A stretch of 64,000 bases of DNA from Embiotoca jacksoni (GCA_022577435.1 JAKOON010000010.1:20643024-20707023), one strand, 5' to 3'. Shown: positions 48,191-62,239, counted from the first letter of the stretch. Notes: generated by a model from the sequence alone, not told the origin. Made by a program: numbers and translations.

Positions 48191-51100
48191 GAAGGAGACA
48201 CCAGGGTTACACCAGGTAGTTATTCCATCCTGTAGCTTCCTAAAAAGACTAAATCAAAGCCTCTATTTTGTCTTTGTTTTTTGTTTTTATTGTTGTTTAT
48301 TAGCTTGTGTTAACTGTATAAAATGTCACCAGCATAATAGTCCACTTGGATGCCTGAGAGCAAGCGTTAGGAAGTAACACCGACTTACTGTGACAAAATC
48401 CTTCCTCCTAAACCAGTGAGGATGAAATCAACTCGACTCAACAGGAGCGTGTTGCTGCAGCTGTCTGGCCGGTGTCTTATGCATGACAACTCCCTCTGAC
48501 CTGGGTGACCGCAGATTATTTATGCCTGCTTTCCAGGTGGGCAGACTCAGATGTGCTCAGTGCAGAGGTTTGCTCAACGCAAAATCACATTTCACGCTTG
48601 CGCTAATGTCACCCAGCGAGTGAAGAGGAGGGAAAACTGGCAGGTGGTGTTTACAAATGAGAACACCCCGAACCGCAAGCCACCCCGACACCAGATGCTG
48701 ATTTGATTATGGGGTGGCATGTAAGAGTGTATGAATGTATGTAGCAGGCGAGGTGGTACATTCAAAGTCGATTAAGTGAAACAGAGATGAGTGTTGCATT
48801 TATTTATCCTATTTTGTCCAAATTAAGGCGTCATCTTGGAGATTGATGAAGGCTTTTCACAACATGGGAGTGGTTTCAGGGAGAGAAGGAGCGTGTTTGC
48901 TCACTCTGGAATTATATTTGCAAGACGACACCATGTTTGTTGCTTACTCTTCTTGGGGCGCATCCTTCCTCGTGAAGATGCTCAAGTTTTGTGTTTTAGG
49001 TGTGATTGCTTCGCTTTAGGTGCTATCTGTTTGTGTTGAGATAAGTTTAGCAGGAAATTAGCACATTCACGAGCTCAGTACTTTGATGTATCTGCCCCTC
49101 AGTGATGTAAATAATAAAGAAACTCTCCCGAACGCTGATAGCATGTCATTATTACAACATGTTGGTGTTTAGAACTGCAGTTCTTAAAAATGATCATTTA
49201 TGGAGAACTTTCTAGAAAGTCCTTTTGCTTTTGTCAGAGACAGATCACTTATATATGAAGCACCTTGAGAAACTAGCCTGTAATTTACGATGTCACAAAC
49301 TCCCCCACAAGTGAGAGTTGTTCAGGCGTTGTCAGACCATTTCTGCGCCTTCTAATCTACACGTATGTTTGAAATACAGAATTACTTTAGAAACCAACTA
49401 CTTCACAACCTGGAGGACAGAGACGCCGTGAATTGAAATGATTGAAAAAAAAACTCTGACATTTTGCTGGTTTAAAATGTAAAACACAAAATCTTAAACA
49501 TAAACGCACACGATTAAGAGCTGCACTTGTGAAACTTCTGCTTGCAGGTGTTATACGGTGTTAAAATCATTTCTATTTCTTTGCTTGCCTGAAGGTGGCA
49601 GTTGATTGGGCTAGAGTTGCATTAACGGGCCTGTTGGGATCACAGCTCTGCATTTGATTGATGTTGCCTGAGCCTGTTGAGCAACAGATAAATGAAGGAC
49701 AGATGATGAGTTGAGACCGAACTGAATTTTATAGTTGGTGGTCATAAGCAATAAGAGGCAGCATGATTTGCATTTAGAATGCATCTTAAATGGAAAGTCA
49801 CTTCTTCTATGATTTATCTCTTAGTAAGGTAATCATATATTTCCAATCTGATGGTGTAGCAGAGTACAAACTGTAAATTAAAATGTTGCTTTTCTTCTCT
49901 GCGGGTGAATCTTTGCAGCAAACTATGAAGTGTAATGTGCAAATCACACTTTACGTTGATGATGTGTTTTTGTACTTGCAGTAAAACATGTAGTCCGTTT
50001 TTACAATGAAGTACAGTAGTTGGTTGTAGACCCGGATGACCCCCTCACAACCGAGGATTCTTTGTCCACTGAGACTCTTATTCTTCTGTCCCTGGTAATT
50101 GGTAGCAGATGCAAATTGAGGTTTGACAGCCTGTAGCAGCAGTACCACACAAATCCGCCCCCCTAATCAACTCTGTGTGATTTAACGGTGCATCCTGGGC
50201 ATTAGTATTCCAGAGCTGGATCCCTCTTGGATCCAGGCTAGGATTATCCAAGCTCTTAACATGTTGGCTAAGCTGGTTAACACCTGTTTTTATTGACATC
50301 TGAACACCATCCTCGGCGCCTCGTCTTCTGTGGTTTTAAAAGATCTCCTCTTGCACTCTCCAGTAGGCTCGTCACTCTTCAGCCCACATTAATGACTGCT
50401 TTTCCCACCACGAGTACTTGTGGCAGATCAGCAGCTTCACTGACAAGATTAGCATTTAAATCAGTAAACTTACATTCTCTCAAGCATTTTTTATTGCAGC
50501 CCCATTTTTAACATGATTACAGTAGAGACAAGTCACTTTTCTTTAGATTTAATTCACTTGTTTAGAGCTCTTCTGAACTCAGACGGATTGTAGATATTTT
50601 TTTTCCTCGCCCAAGTCTAGACATGATCTACAATTTCAAGAATCCCCCTACTTTACTGTACATTCTTGCTCAAATGCTTTAGAGTAATTTGCCAGGGAAA
50701 GAAGAAAACAGGCTCTCTTTATGTGTTTATTAGGCTTAATATTTCCAATGGGGCCCACATTTGCCCCAGTGTAACTGATGTAATATTCTATAAAACCCAT
50801 TTCGGCTGTTCATACAGCCTGGGGGATTCTAGTTAGCAGTGGCTGTGTAGACCCAGAGAAATCTGCAGACTTCTGTGTGTGTCTGTTTCCAAAGAGTTTT
50901 TGCCATGGTCAGTGGGGGAAACTCTGAAGAATGGCCCAGGATTTGTCTAAATCATGAGGTATGGATCCTCTTAAGCGTTGCGGGCATTAGAGCTGATCCC
51001 TATCAATGATTCCATTAACCTAAATTCCAAACTAGGCTTCACAACATGACCATATTAACCCCATGGATTTTACCAAGCTCTTGATCCCTCACTGTTTAGA

Positions 51101-51299
51101 TAGACAGGAATGAATGGTCACTCGCATTTGTCTGGCTACCCGCTATGTTTCCTGCCCTAGACAGGGATTTATCTGTAATGTGACCCCATGTTTATCTTTT
51201 ACCTTCACGTGTCCACATGTTTCCTAGTTATTGTTTTCCAACCCTACAATTGTAACAGAAGCTGATCAGGCAATGGCAGCGCTGACGTGAGATGATAAG

Positions 51300-51650
51300 G
51301 TATTTAGAGTGGACATGGACCGAATGTTGAATTTTTTTTACTTTCCTCGATGAACAATAATGATTTCGGGCTAATGGCACCGGAACAAGCGGAGAAGAGA
51401 AAGAAACGAGTGTCTGCCTTCATTAGGACAAAGGGAGGGTGAGCAGGAGAGCGTCTGACAAGCCAGTAACGCCTCATTGTCCCTGATCTCAAGTTTCATA
51501 AATTTCCACGGCTCTCGTTAAAGGACGTGACGCTGCTGTCACCAGGCGCTAACTCGTTATCTCCTCAATGCCGTAAAACGCTGTAATTAACATTCAACAA
51601 CTGTAACCGATCCAGAATTCCCTCTCTCTAGCCGTTAATTGCCACACTAT
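51300..51650. promoter_or_regulatory. Candidate conserved noncoding element
   Basis: Unique noncoding sequence containing ACAATAATGATTTCGGGCTAATGGC, CGTTATCTCC, GCTGTAATTAACATTC and CCGTTAATTGCC. Even base composition with several homeodomain cores and no repeats suggests a regulatory element. Support is motif appearance only. Confidence 0.28.
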
Positions 51651-54600
51651 TGTGCTTGCTCATAAGTGGGCCTTTTGTGTGTCTGTGTGCTTGTGGGTAC
51701 ACATTTCTGCGGTTCATTTTGATTGTAAATAGAGGTGAAAAAGCAGTTCATCTGTGCTCAAAGGTGGACAGCATTCCCTCTGCTTTCCTGGCAGGCGTCA
51801 TTAAATTTATGTCTCAGTCAAAGACTCCCCTCAAAAGTATTTTTTTGAATATTTTTCCAAACATCTGGACACAAGGCTTTGTCATCAGATGTACTTCGTA
51901 GACTCCTCATTGGGAACACAACATGTATTTTTACCTTTGAAGATCAATCTGGAGGCCCATTTGTCAAAATCACAAGTACGTTAATTACAAATTTAAAGGC
52001 GATGGCTGCCTGTGGTTGTGAGGATACCAGATGTAATATTATTTAAGGAGTAGCACATCTCTACTCTCAGCCGTGCATGAGCATCCCTTTTAAATCATGT
52101 CCTCCATCCCATCAAACAAAATCTCCAGTTGTAAATGTACAGCTGTCACACTGAGAGCGCTGTGGTATTTTTTGCCTTTTGAGGCATCAGATTTTCTTTC
52201 CTCGTTTCTGGTAGTTTACCCAGCGGTGTCAGCTCTATTTTAGAAGGAATTGTTTTTGTTTTCCCCCAAGCTCCTGTCTGACCTTACTTGAGAAGCAGCC
52301 ATCACAACAAGGCCTTATGAATAATTAGTCTGGGTCAACTGATACTCTCCGGCACCGCACACCGCTGTCATCTACTCTGCCAGTGCCAGCCAAAAGCCAA
52401 TGAACTGTGTGCAATTCTGCTCAAGTGCATCAGTTGATGCAGCTCTTGTTATTCGAAGGTAACCAGCTAGATGTAAGTAGATACGGGAGGCTACCGTTAA
52501 GGCCAAGTGCAGCGCAGGAGAAGGAACGTCAAATTAGCGGTGTCACGGGGGCCACGTTCGGAGGCTACAACGGTGGTCTGTCACAGATACGCAATCACCC
52601 GGTGCTTTATCTGTATGCCGCTGGCCCCGCGGTTCATTCTCTGGGGATTAGAGCGAATGCCAGGGTAAGGTTTCCGAGAGCCAAGACGGGCCCCAGGAGG
52701 ACAAACAAAACCAAATGGTTGCATAGTGTTTCTTGTCCTGGTTTCATGTTCGGGTCAGAGGAGATGTGGTGCAGGTGTCTGGGGATTCAGGTGTGTATCT
52801 AGGGAATGGACTAAAAGCTTTATGGTCACATTACCCTATACAAATTTTCCTTAGATCTTATTAATATAGATGCATATTTTTTTTTTATACTTATCAAATT
52901 GTTTATTGACCTCAAATGCTCTGTCCTGGAGCATCCGTTGTTTCTCCTCGCATATATCACGTTTTTTTTATGTGCCACTTTCAGAAGCTATGAAACCAAA
53001 CTTGTGTGTTTGTTTCACAGAACAAGGCTTCAGTTTGTTTTGGGCTGTGGCTAGACCCCATATATAGATAACTTGCTTTCTTAAGAACTCGCAGCACCCT
53101 TTGTGGTGATACACGTTTGCACGATGGGCTCATAGATTGGGGTTTTTCACACGTTTTCACAACGGCTCACCACCAAAAAAGTGCTATAGCTGCAGAGTGT
53201 GAATTCTTGCTGCTGCGTCTCCCTGCTTCCTGTTAGAGTTCTGTGGAAATTGACACTATCTCAAATTAAATATCAATTATTCACCAGATAAATGACATCA
53301 AGCGGGTTAAACTTTTAGAATACATCCACATGTCAGTGTTGTCAGCACTCCTTTTGCTGTCAGAGCTTTGGAGGACCGAATAATAAACATGCCGAGTTGT
53401 TTGCTGAGTGGTAAAATGCTCCATGCTTCTGTTCATTAGAAAAAGCTCCCAAACTCAGGCCCTCTTTTTAGTTTGTTATTAGTGTAATAACCTTAGGCTC
53501 TATAAAGTATCAATGTCAGCTGATGTGTGGTGAAAACACAAAGACATGCCTTCAGCTAAAGTGCTAAATTGTGTGCTTAATTCATTTTCATGCTCATATT
53601 GGCTCTTATTTGACCTATAACATCAACAAGACTACTTGAAGTCTCCACACTTTTCTTGATTGGACATAGATCTGGAAAAAATTATCTTTGACTGTGATGA
53701 GTTTTATAGATAGTAATGATGCTGGAATGCTAGCGGAGCAAAGAGGTCCTTTTACAAGCTTTTACAAAGGCAAATGTATCCTCCTCAGGGGTTTGTAGAA
53801 AAGACGGAAAGCATCATAAATAAGGGAAAGTGTCGTCATATGGCATTTTTTTATTAGATTGTTAAAGATAGATCTAATTTTAATTTGGGCTAATGCGAGG
53901 AACACTATCCGCCATTGACCGAGGGTGTCTTATGACTTACTTGACGTACTTCGACAAACAGTCTTGTGCTTTTACTCTGCAGCTTCAGTTCAGATACTGG
54001 GCCAAGTGCAGAGACAGGGTAATTTTAAAAGCTCCTGCGCTCCCCGTTCAGTTCATGAACTCCAGCGCCCCGCCTCCATCCTTCCCTTCAGCTCCTGGAA
54101 GTACAACTATATTAGTATCTCCCAGAGAGCGTCAAGCAAGTCTGCTGCTTCTGTTTACAGGGCTATTCAATCACTCTAAGTACTAGTGGCAGACTGATTC
54201 TCTTGGAAACACATTTACCACAGTCCCCCCCAGGCTCTTTATATGCAAGGTATTTATCATATGAAAATTTGGAACTGTCTGACTCGCCTGTTTTACTAGC
54301 CTTGTCCTAGAGCCGGGACCGCTAGAACATTGTAATATATGCACTGCAGTCAAAATGGAACATAAAAATATCCCAGAATACTGTGATGTTTACACTCTGT
54401 CAGAGGGAAGTGGTTACTTTTATAACATCGTTGCACTGGAGATAACATCTCACTGCTTACAAGTAAAAATGGGTCATTTGTTTTTATTTGTTTTTTTGTT
54501 TGAGTTCTCATTGACACACACAGAAATAGGTGTGTACTTTAAAAACATTCCAGATGAAGGAAGTGTCAATTTATTTTCCAGCATATATAGCTGCTGGAAA

Positions 54601-55901
54601 CATTGCAGTCGTGTCGTGTATTTTATAACTGCGGCGTATGTCCGTGTGTGTGCGTGTGCGTGTGCGCGCGCATGTGTGTGTGTGCACTGGTGACCTCAAA
54701 CCTGGCGACAGTTTATGTTAACACCTGGTTTTCTGCCAGTTTTTCTGCAAGCCTGTGAGAAAATTAGCTGAGTTGTGTGGTGGCTTGCAGCAGCCTAATA
54801 TAACATTAAGCAGGGTGACCGAGCTCACGCAAGATTGATGGCTGTTGTCTATGCGCCGGCACTTTGCGTCTTTAGCATGAGGTCCTTGTTCTCAAGGTCA
54901 TAGGTCAGAGGTCGCATTCATGACCTGACATACAAGCAATCTTTTTCAAACCCCAGTTTGTTGATGTCCCCCGTGCTTAAAGAGAGGTTAAAAAGGTATT
55001 TCTAATTATAGCGCTATGTAGGTTACTGTGAGGAGATCTAGTGCAGAGATTATACATTTATACTCTGTGTCACTGTTGTTCCTTTGTAGGTAAATTGTCA
55101 GTTCAAGCCTGAACTCTAGCAAAAGGTCAATCTGCATGTAATAAACATGTTGGGGATTGAGTGTCAGCATGTTTTTAATCATGTCAGCTCTGCCGTCACC
55201 TCTTGCAGGCTTTGTTCTTTTCCCCTTCCCTCTGCCTCCCTCTGACCCGCCTATTTACCCAGAATCCCCATCTGTAATGAGGAGGGTTCGTTCATCAGCC
55301 ATGTTTAAACTGCAGACAGGATTAACTCCGCTAAAGACTTAATGCACATGCACAGTCACCCTGTGCTCTGTTTGCTGTTTCCAGGCCGCAGATCGACAAG
55401 CAGCTCTGTTCGGCTTTCCTCTCTCGCTCGTTCTCTGCTCTCTCCGGGCTCCCTGGGCCTCCGCCTCCTCCTCCCTCGTCCTCATTTCGCCTGAATTAAT
55501 TGAGTTCTCATTTTTGTGAGAAAGCTCACAGGAGGGCTGTGTGAGGAGGGAGAGAGAGAAAGAGAGAGAAGAGTGATAGAAAGAGTGTGAGAGACAGAGG
55601 GAGATCAGTAGCAGAAGCCTAGGGGGCAAAGCTCTCCCAGAGGTAGGCAGTCACCAGTTTCCTGGGGGATACAGACGGCCCTCCGCAGTGACTTAAATCT
55701 TTATCCTTTCAACAGTCATCTCTCAGCACTTTGGGGAAAAGACCCGTAGGCTGGTGGTCAGGGTCAGGCAGATGTGCTTCTTCAACCCCCCTCACTCAAG
55801 GGAGGTTTTCACCTAATTTAAGCTCTTTGTGTCTGTAAAGCTGAGACGTGGTCAAAGTGGAACGGTTACTCTTAAAATAATACAAGTACTGGTGAATTAT
55901 T

Positions 55902-55923
<22 letters not shown>
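55902..55923 (+). repeat. Poly-A run (22 nt)
   Basis: An uninterrupted A run after ATTATT. No retroposon body was recognised upstream. Confidence 0.9.
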
Positions 55924-55932
<9 letters not shown>

Positions 55933-56149
55933 TACCTATGAAAGTAGCAAGCTCAGCAGCAATCACACTAGATGACATTATAAAAAAAAAACTACTGTAT
56001 TTAAAAGTACATTTTGGAAGTCACTATTTTTTGCCAACAAAACAGGATATTCTATTTGGCTTTTGTTGCACTCATTACAGGTATTAGAGGTGGAAATAAG
56101 AGGCCTCATGTACACACGTGGACTCCACCTTGGCCTGAACCCTTTCAAT

Positions 56150-56460
56150 TATAAACCATTACAACTTCTTCCTTTGCAATATTAATGCACGGGCAGATAA
56201 CTCCTTCAGATGTCTTAGGTTGCTGTAAGTTGAGATAAACACTTGGCGAGTTGTTACAGCCAATCGCCCGCCTCTATCCTTCAATGTCACTGCCTTAGCA
56301 CTCAATAATTCAAAGCTTGGCGGTAATGAGCTCCCCGTAGGACCTGTCCCCAAGGAGCCTCCCCACTGTGCCTCCACTGTAATGTAGTTATATCTCATGT
56401 CAGCTTTCAAATCAATTACATTTCTATCTGATGGCTATGTAATTGCGCCTGATTGAGTTT
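56150..56460. promoter_or_regulatory. Candidate conserved noncoding element
   Basis: Unique sequence with CTCAATAATTCAAAGC, GGCGGTAATGAGC, CACTGTAATGTAG, AATCAATTACATTTC and ATGTAATTGCGCC. Several TAAT/ATTA cores occur in otherwise mixed-composition sequence. Noncoding; conservation untested. Confidence 0.28.
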
Positions 56461-56999
56461 TTGGCACACCAACCCAAGTGTGTGGCTCCCAAACTCTAGC
56501 CAGTCAAAACAGGAAGCTTCATCAAATGAAACTGTATTTCATCCTGATTGAGGCCGCTTGCATGATAAGCACAACTGTAATTATGATAATAATAACAATA
56601 GCAATCTGTGTTTTCTCAGCTTTGTTGCTTTTTTCTTGCTCTCCAGATGAATTTTTTGCCCCAAGGACTGCGAACGTTTATTTTACTCAAGATGAAGAGA
56701 CTGATTTGATTGTTTGTAGCATGTGCAATTTAGTAGATTAAATGCAAGCGGTAATGCTTTTGGATGAATGTGAATGTATTGGCTTTCAGTTAGTTATAAT
56801 GCAGCAGACATTTTCTGCAGCACTACATACCGCACTGTTCATAGTGACATGTACACATTGCTTAGATATTGATGTCAGTCATGTGGTGTGCCACTGCCAA
56901 CAGAACAACCTCTTAGCTTCAGTAGCTAGCTGACAGCTAAGGTCAGAGCAATATTATTGTCAGATCTCTTCTGGGTTGAATTCTATTTACACAGACTGG

Positions 57000-57245
57000 A
57001 TTGAATGATAGATGGACGGACAGACGGACATACAGACAACAGGCAAAACGACAGAAGATGTACGGGTGCGTGGATGGTTGGATGAATGCACACATGGATG
57101 GTTGGGCAAATGGACATAGAGATGGAAGGGTGAATGACTGGGTGAAAGGATGAATGGACACACTGAAGGTTGGAAGGATGAATGACTAGACAAATGTACA
57201 CACGGATGGTTGGACTGCTGGACATGTGGAGGGATAGATGGATCT
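57000..57245 (+). repeat. Degenerate GGATGAAT/GGATGGTT minisatellite
   Basis: Variants of ATGGATGGTTGGA, GGATGAATGGACA and GGATGAATGACT recur with a longer period of roughly 40-50 nt (GGATGGTTGG units near 57072, 57097 and 57205). This is a diverged tandem array of tetranucleotide origin. Antisense ORFs over it read repetitive HPS/IHP-type peptides and are artefacts. Confidence 0.8.
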
Positions 57246-58585
57246 ACACAACACACGCCTGGATGGACAGAGGAATTTTCTAATGGAGCGGTATTGAGAT
57301 AGATGAGGGGGAGGATGCTGTGGTTAGGTGCATCAGCAACGAAATAGTGATGAATTGTGGCTGCTGTCAGCAGCACTAAGTATAACAGACATAGTAAAGC
57401 AGCCTGGCTCATCCATAATCAGCAGACACAGATGATTGTCTTGATGCCAGAAGAGAACTTCTCTGGAAATAAAGCACTGAAAGTATCTACCAATCTGTCT
57501 TTCTATCCTCACTTCATCAGCTCCTTTCTTTTCATATCCCCATACTCTTGGTGTTCTTGCCCTTTAAATCTCTTCACTTGTATTATTCTCTCCTCATTTC
57601 TCTTCTTAAAGCCCAGCATCTCGCTGTCTGTCTCTCCCGCTCTCTCCAACACTGTCTTTTGTGTTAACAGCCTTCCTTTTTTCTTTTTTTTTTTGCGGTG
57701 GGGGAGCCACTGGGTGCACATCTACAATCTTGCCTTTCATTTCATGGCTTCTGGAAATGGATGTTTTACTGCCTTCATTAAAGCATGCAGCAGTCAGCGC
57801 TGTGTTTTCCCTCTGAAGTTTAGCTCCATGAACCTCGCCATTAGAGGACATTATGGCCCCAGATTTCAGGGCACAGTGGAACACTGTATAATTTGATTAG
57901 TGTTATTAATCAAGTGGAATACCGCTCCTTTCACCCCCATCTCCCTCCCCTCTTCCCTTTTTGCCATTTCACTTTTGCTTTCAAACCCTTCAGACGTTCC
58001 CGTTCCTCTTCCTCCTCCCCTTCATCCGTGCACCTCGCCATCGTCTGCACGACAACACGCATGCAGTGAACGCGACAAAGAGCCCTAAACCTTCCCTTTT
58101 AAAAACAATGATTTACCACTTGTTTTTTTTCTCCCCCTTCACAACCCTTTGCCCCACTAACCCACCCTCCCCCCTTTACCCAGGACATAAATCAATTGAG
58201 ATGAAAGTTCCATAATTGTGCTTGCTGGGAGGGATTTGAGCAAAATTGCACTATGAATTTTTTAAAGGGAATTTTTACTAGCTGTTCAGCGAGACTTGGG
58301 CGGCGGAGGAAGGTGAGGCCATGAGGATTTATGGGCCTGGATTCTTCATTACTGAAGTAATTTTCCTGCAAATGATAGTGCAGCACCCTGGAGGGGGGAG
58401 CGCTGCCCGCCTGGGAGAGTACAAACCTGCTTAATCTCTCGTGGAGAGAGAGCAGCTCAGAGCACTAATATCATCTGTAAGGGACTGAGGCCCCATTTGT
58501 TCACATCTAAACCGCAGCCAGTGTATTTGTGATTCATAGTAATTGATTGCTCAGATTTGTTTCAAGTTGATTTCATTACAAAGGA

Positions 58586-58589
<4 letters not shown>

Positions 58590-58621
<32 letters not shown>
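58590..58621 (+). repeat. Poly-T run (32 nt)
   Basis: Thirty-two T. It could be the antisense tail of a retroposon, but no body is recognisable downstream. Confidence 0.9.
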
Positions 58622-58630
<9 letters not shown>

Positions 58631-58990
58631 GAAACATGTTTTCATCATACAAAGTTTTTACAAAATGTTTACATTTTGCCAGACATTTTACATTTTTTTG
58701 TATGATTGATTAATTGCAAAGGTTGATGGGTATGCTCGCTGCTCACATGCACTGCAGTAGCTGTGGGATTGTGCTCATGCTTTCTCTTCATGTCCTTTCT
58801 GTGGCCACTCTGTTGTCTATTTGTGGCGTGTATGTCCATCCTCATGCTGATTTAGCCCTGCTCTTCTAAACTGTCATATTGTTTCCTCAGCGAGGGCCTC
58901 TATCTTTCTCTCTGCCTTTAGTCTCTCCTCCCTCCTCATTTTAACCTTTCTCAGTCCAATATGGCTGACGTTCTGTCTCCATCTCTTTAG

Positions 58991-59020
58991 GTGCAGCCAG
59001 CAGCAGTGGCCCTCCTCAAG
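58991..59020 (+). CDS. Candidate 30-nt in-frame exon of the fbrsl1-like gene
   Basis: Preceded by CTGAC (branch-point-like, about 20 nt upstream) and GTTCTGTCTCCATCTCTTTAG, a good acceptor, and followed by AAG|GTTAGTGC, a moderate donor. It is exactly ten codons in phase 0, encoding VQPAAVALLK, compatible with the frame of the two upstream exons. I do not recognise this peptide from AUTS2 or FBRSL1, where a CDSES-type segment is expected next, so it would be a cassette exon skipped in the forms I know, or a false splice pair. Intron sequence on both sides shows no repeat. Confidence 0.4.
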
Positions 59021-62000
59021 GTTAGTGCGTCCATGATGCCAGGTCTCATTCTGTATACTGCCTGCTGTCCAGTCAATTTTACAGCTCAGTAGCCTGAGAA
59101 GCAGAGGGGCTAAATCTGCTGCAAGAAGGAGAAAGAGAGAGAGTGGAGGAGGAAGGGAGAAACAAAATTATTGTGCACCCTGTCACCAGCTGAAGTGGAT
59201 CTCATTCCAGGCACACTAACAACTCAAGACAATTAGTCACTTCTCACTAGGCCAGACCTGAGACTTACTTCGGAAGCCAAAAAGGAGGCAGGGAGTAGAG
59301 CAGCCAGTAGCATGGCTAAGCACTGCAGCTACAGGAGCGACTCAGTGGAGAGAGTGGTAATTTAGGGAGCAAATGATTCGGCTGGAGTTCTGCTGGCACT
59401 CGGATTAATGCACTGATAAAACATAAAAATCTCTGCAACATCTTGCACACTGAACATCAATCAATGAGTCAAAATGTATTCATTTAGCAGAAATCAAACA
59501 CACATGCAGGTCCAAGTGCCAAACATAAAAAGTGGAAGTAATATTCAGAACTAGCTTGTCTCTGAGCTGTTGTTCTTTTCATGGGCATGTTTCTCATTAA
59601 TGATACAGTGGTTATAGATATTTACTAAATTGGTTGTAAATATCTATCTTGATCTATATCAGTCTCATGCATAGGTTGGTTTTTTTTCCATAATATTCTT
59701 TAAGATAAACAAAGACAGTAAGTTGCCTGTTACATTCCACGTTTTAGTCCGTCCGAGGTAGTTTGCTGCCAACGATGAGCCCTGAAGCCTCAGCCACCAC
59801 ATGCTTCTGAACAAAAGTGAAGCATGACTAAGGTGGGTGGTGCGTGGAAGATCAGTGAGTGGAAAGAGAGAAAAGTTTGTCCTGGGCCCTCTGCGGAGAC
59901 GCAGCGTGACCAATTGAGGTGAAGGGGATGAATGAGGCCATTCACTGGGCCTAATGAAAGAACTCCTGCTGGGCCTTGAATGAGGGTGGGCCCATCTGCA
60001 CCACATAGGCGTGCACAAACCAGTGACCTCGAAAATTACCCAGGAAGCACTTTGGGACAGTCACCCCAGCAACAGGCTGGGGTTTGCATGGTAACCGGCC
60101 GCTTCAATCAGTGCCTGGCAGCTTCTTAAACAGAGCAAATTTTCTCTCTGTATTGAAAGAAGTCCGTGTGAAATCAACTTCAAGGGACATCCCCCTGTTT
60201 TGTTGTTTTGTTTTTTTTTTTAAAGGGGGGAGCTGCCAATGATTGTCCCATGTGAAAATGTTCAGCAACTCTCACCAGTTTTGAGAGGTGTGGGATGCTG
60301 CCCGAGGGACTTTTCCTCTTTGGAAACAAAGGGCTGTTTGTCTTAGTTACATATGTATATGTGCTGCCTGGGTGCATGTGCAGTGTTATACGTAGGTTAA
60401 TTAGGCTTACTGGATGTACAGTAACAGGTTTAGAAGGCTTTGAAAAAGATCTGATTACAAGGGTTACAGATAAACCCCTTGGGACTGGACATTAAGTTTA
60501 CAAGCATCTTCAAGGATCTGGTTCATTGGGCTTTATCGGTGTTATTTGGTTTAATATATTCAGTCTTGATGAGCCAGAGGCATGCAGGTCATTGAAGTTC
60601 CATTCCCGTCTCCGTTCTCTCATGGAACTTTTGACAGCGTGAAATGACAATCCGCCCCTGCACGCATCTCCCACGTCAAAAAGTAATGAGATTGTGCTGC
60701 TGGAAATATCACTACAAAGCGTCAGGCCTGCACTCGGGTCTGACTGCACCTTCAAACAGCGCTGCCTGCCAGCTCGCCTGCCTCGCCTGCCTGCTGCAAA
60801 AGAAGCGAACAAAAACAATCAGAATCAGAGAGAGAGAAACGGCAAGGGAAGCTCCCCACGCTGAGACAAACGAACACGCCAGGGTCTTTCATCCTGAGAG
60901 TGATTAGCCATCCGAAACGTTTTAAAACCCCGCTTTGAGTGTGTTCCTCAAACGAAAGAGCTCCATTGAGGAGTGGTGGTGAGATGTTTCTCGCTGGGAA
61001 GCGCCAGTGATCTAGTCTCTAATTGTGGCGTCGCTGACAAGGCTGGTGTGGCTGGGAGCTTTTTAAGCGGGGCTTTTTGCTACGCTCTTGTTCCCATCCT
61101 GTCAGATCCACCACCAAAGGCACTGGGGAACAAAATGGCCCCTCAGATTCTGTTCTTACATCCATCTGCCTATTGCTTTGTGCATAAACACAGGCCAAAT
61201 TTAACACGCTAATAGTTCGTGATGCTGGCCTAATGTGACCAAAACTACAATACGGGCTGTAAATGTGGTGTTTGCTTTCAAATGCACAATGAAACCTAAA
61301 CATATTTTTAAGTCAGTATAATTCCTGTCTTTGTCCCTCTCATGTTCTTTTCATATATCACTGATCAAATTCTCAGCTTCAGAGAAGATGTAAACATTGT
61401 GACACATTGGCAATAATGTAATCTTTCTTGTGCAGTATAGCAGGAACGAAGTCATGTTCAAGTTCTTTGAGCGACATTCAACAGAGCTGGTAGGAGCTTT
61501 CAGAATTTGCCTCAAAAAAGTTTTGGGATCTTCTACTGTTCAGAGGCCAGTTTGTCAAAGGTTTGAGGAATGGAAGAGAGGCATTTCAAGAATCAGAGAA
61601 TCAGTGACAGTAGGGGGAGCAAAGAGGAGGAGCTGCAGGGGTAGAAAAAAAGAGGAAAGGAGTTAAACCCCAGCTCATAAAAATCAGTATTATAACAACA
61701 TTAATTGATGCTGCTGAGTGCCATATGTGACGCCATATGGAATCGCTGCCCCAGAGGCCTGCTATAATAGACAGCCCGCAGTGGTGCACACAACTTGGCA
61801 CATTTACAAACAAGGGACGTCCCATTAATATCAGCCACACAGACTGAGTAGGAGACAGTGAGAGAGGGAGTGAGAAGGCGTTGGAGGGAAGGTGGGAGGG
61901 GGTTAGAAAATAAAGGAGAAGTAAATTGTCGTGTTGTTATGTTGCAATCTGTAGACCGTGTTAGTTTACCACGTGCTTCGTGTTTATCTTTTCTACCAAA

Positions 62001-62163
62001 TTAAGGAATTTACTGTATGTGCATATGCATGTACAATCTCAGCATGTCTACTCCCACGGTTCCTTAATTACAGTAATAAATGGCCCCTCCCTTCTGGGTT
62101 GATCAGACCGCCCTCTGTCCGCCCAACTGTCACTCTCACCACAGATGCCCAGTGGTCCTTTCA

Positions 62164-62164
<1 letters not shown>

Positions 62165-62238
<74 letters not shown>
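62165..62238 (+). repeat. (CA)37 microsatellite
   Basis: An uninterrupted CA tract of about 74 nt ending in AACGTACGC. Confidence 0.97.

Positions 62239-62239
<1 letters not shown>

Larger units (their letters stand above)
46102..58990 (+). other. Large intron, segment 4
   Basis: Unique intron with alternating motif-rich blocks and AT-rich spacers: candidate regulatory stretches at about 46180-46480, 46900-47300, 50990-51110, 51300-51650, 52290-52680, 56150-56460 and 58200-58560; a SINE at 48037-48190; a 22-A run (55902-55923); a GGAT-type minisatellite (57000-57245); and a 32-T run (58590-58621). The longest ORF (57357-57896, 179 codons) lacks domains and crosses C/T-rich low-complexity sequence, so it is regarded as chance. 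Confidence 0.6.

Noticed and set aside
55386..55522. Open stretch after a GCTGTTTCCAG acceptor
   Set aside because: No donor in frame, the frame ends in TGA, and the peptide is low-complexity from C/T-rich DNA.
57357..57896. Longest ORF in the window (179 codons, + strand)
   Set aside because: It crosses a C/T-rich low-complexity stretch and a poly-T run, shows no domain, and has no splice or promoter context. An ORF of this length is expected by chance in 64 kb.
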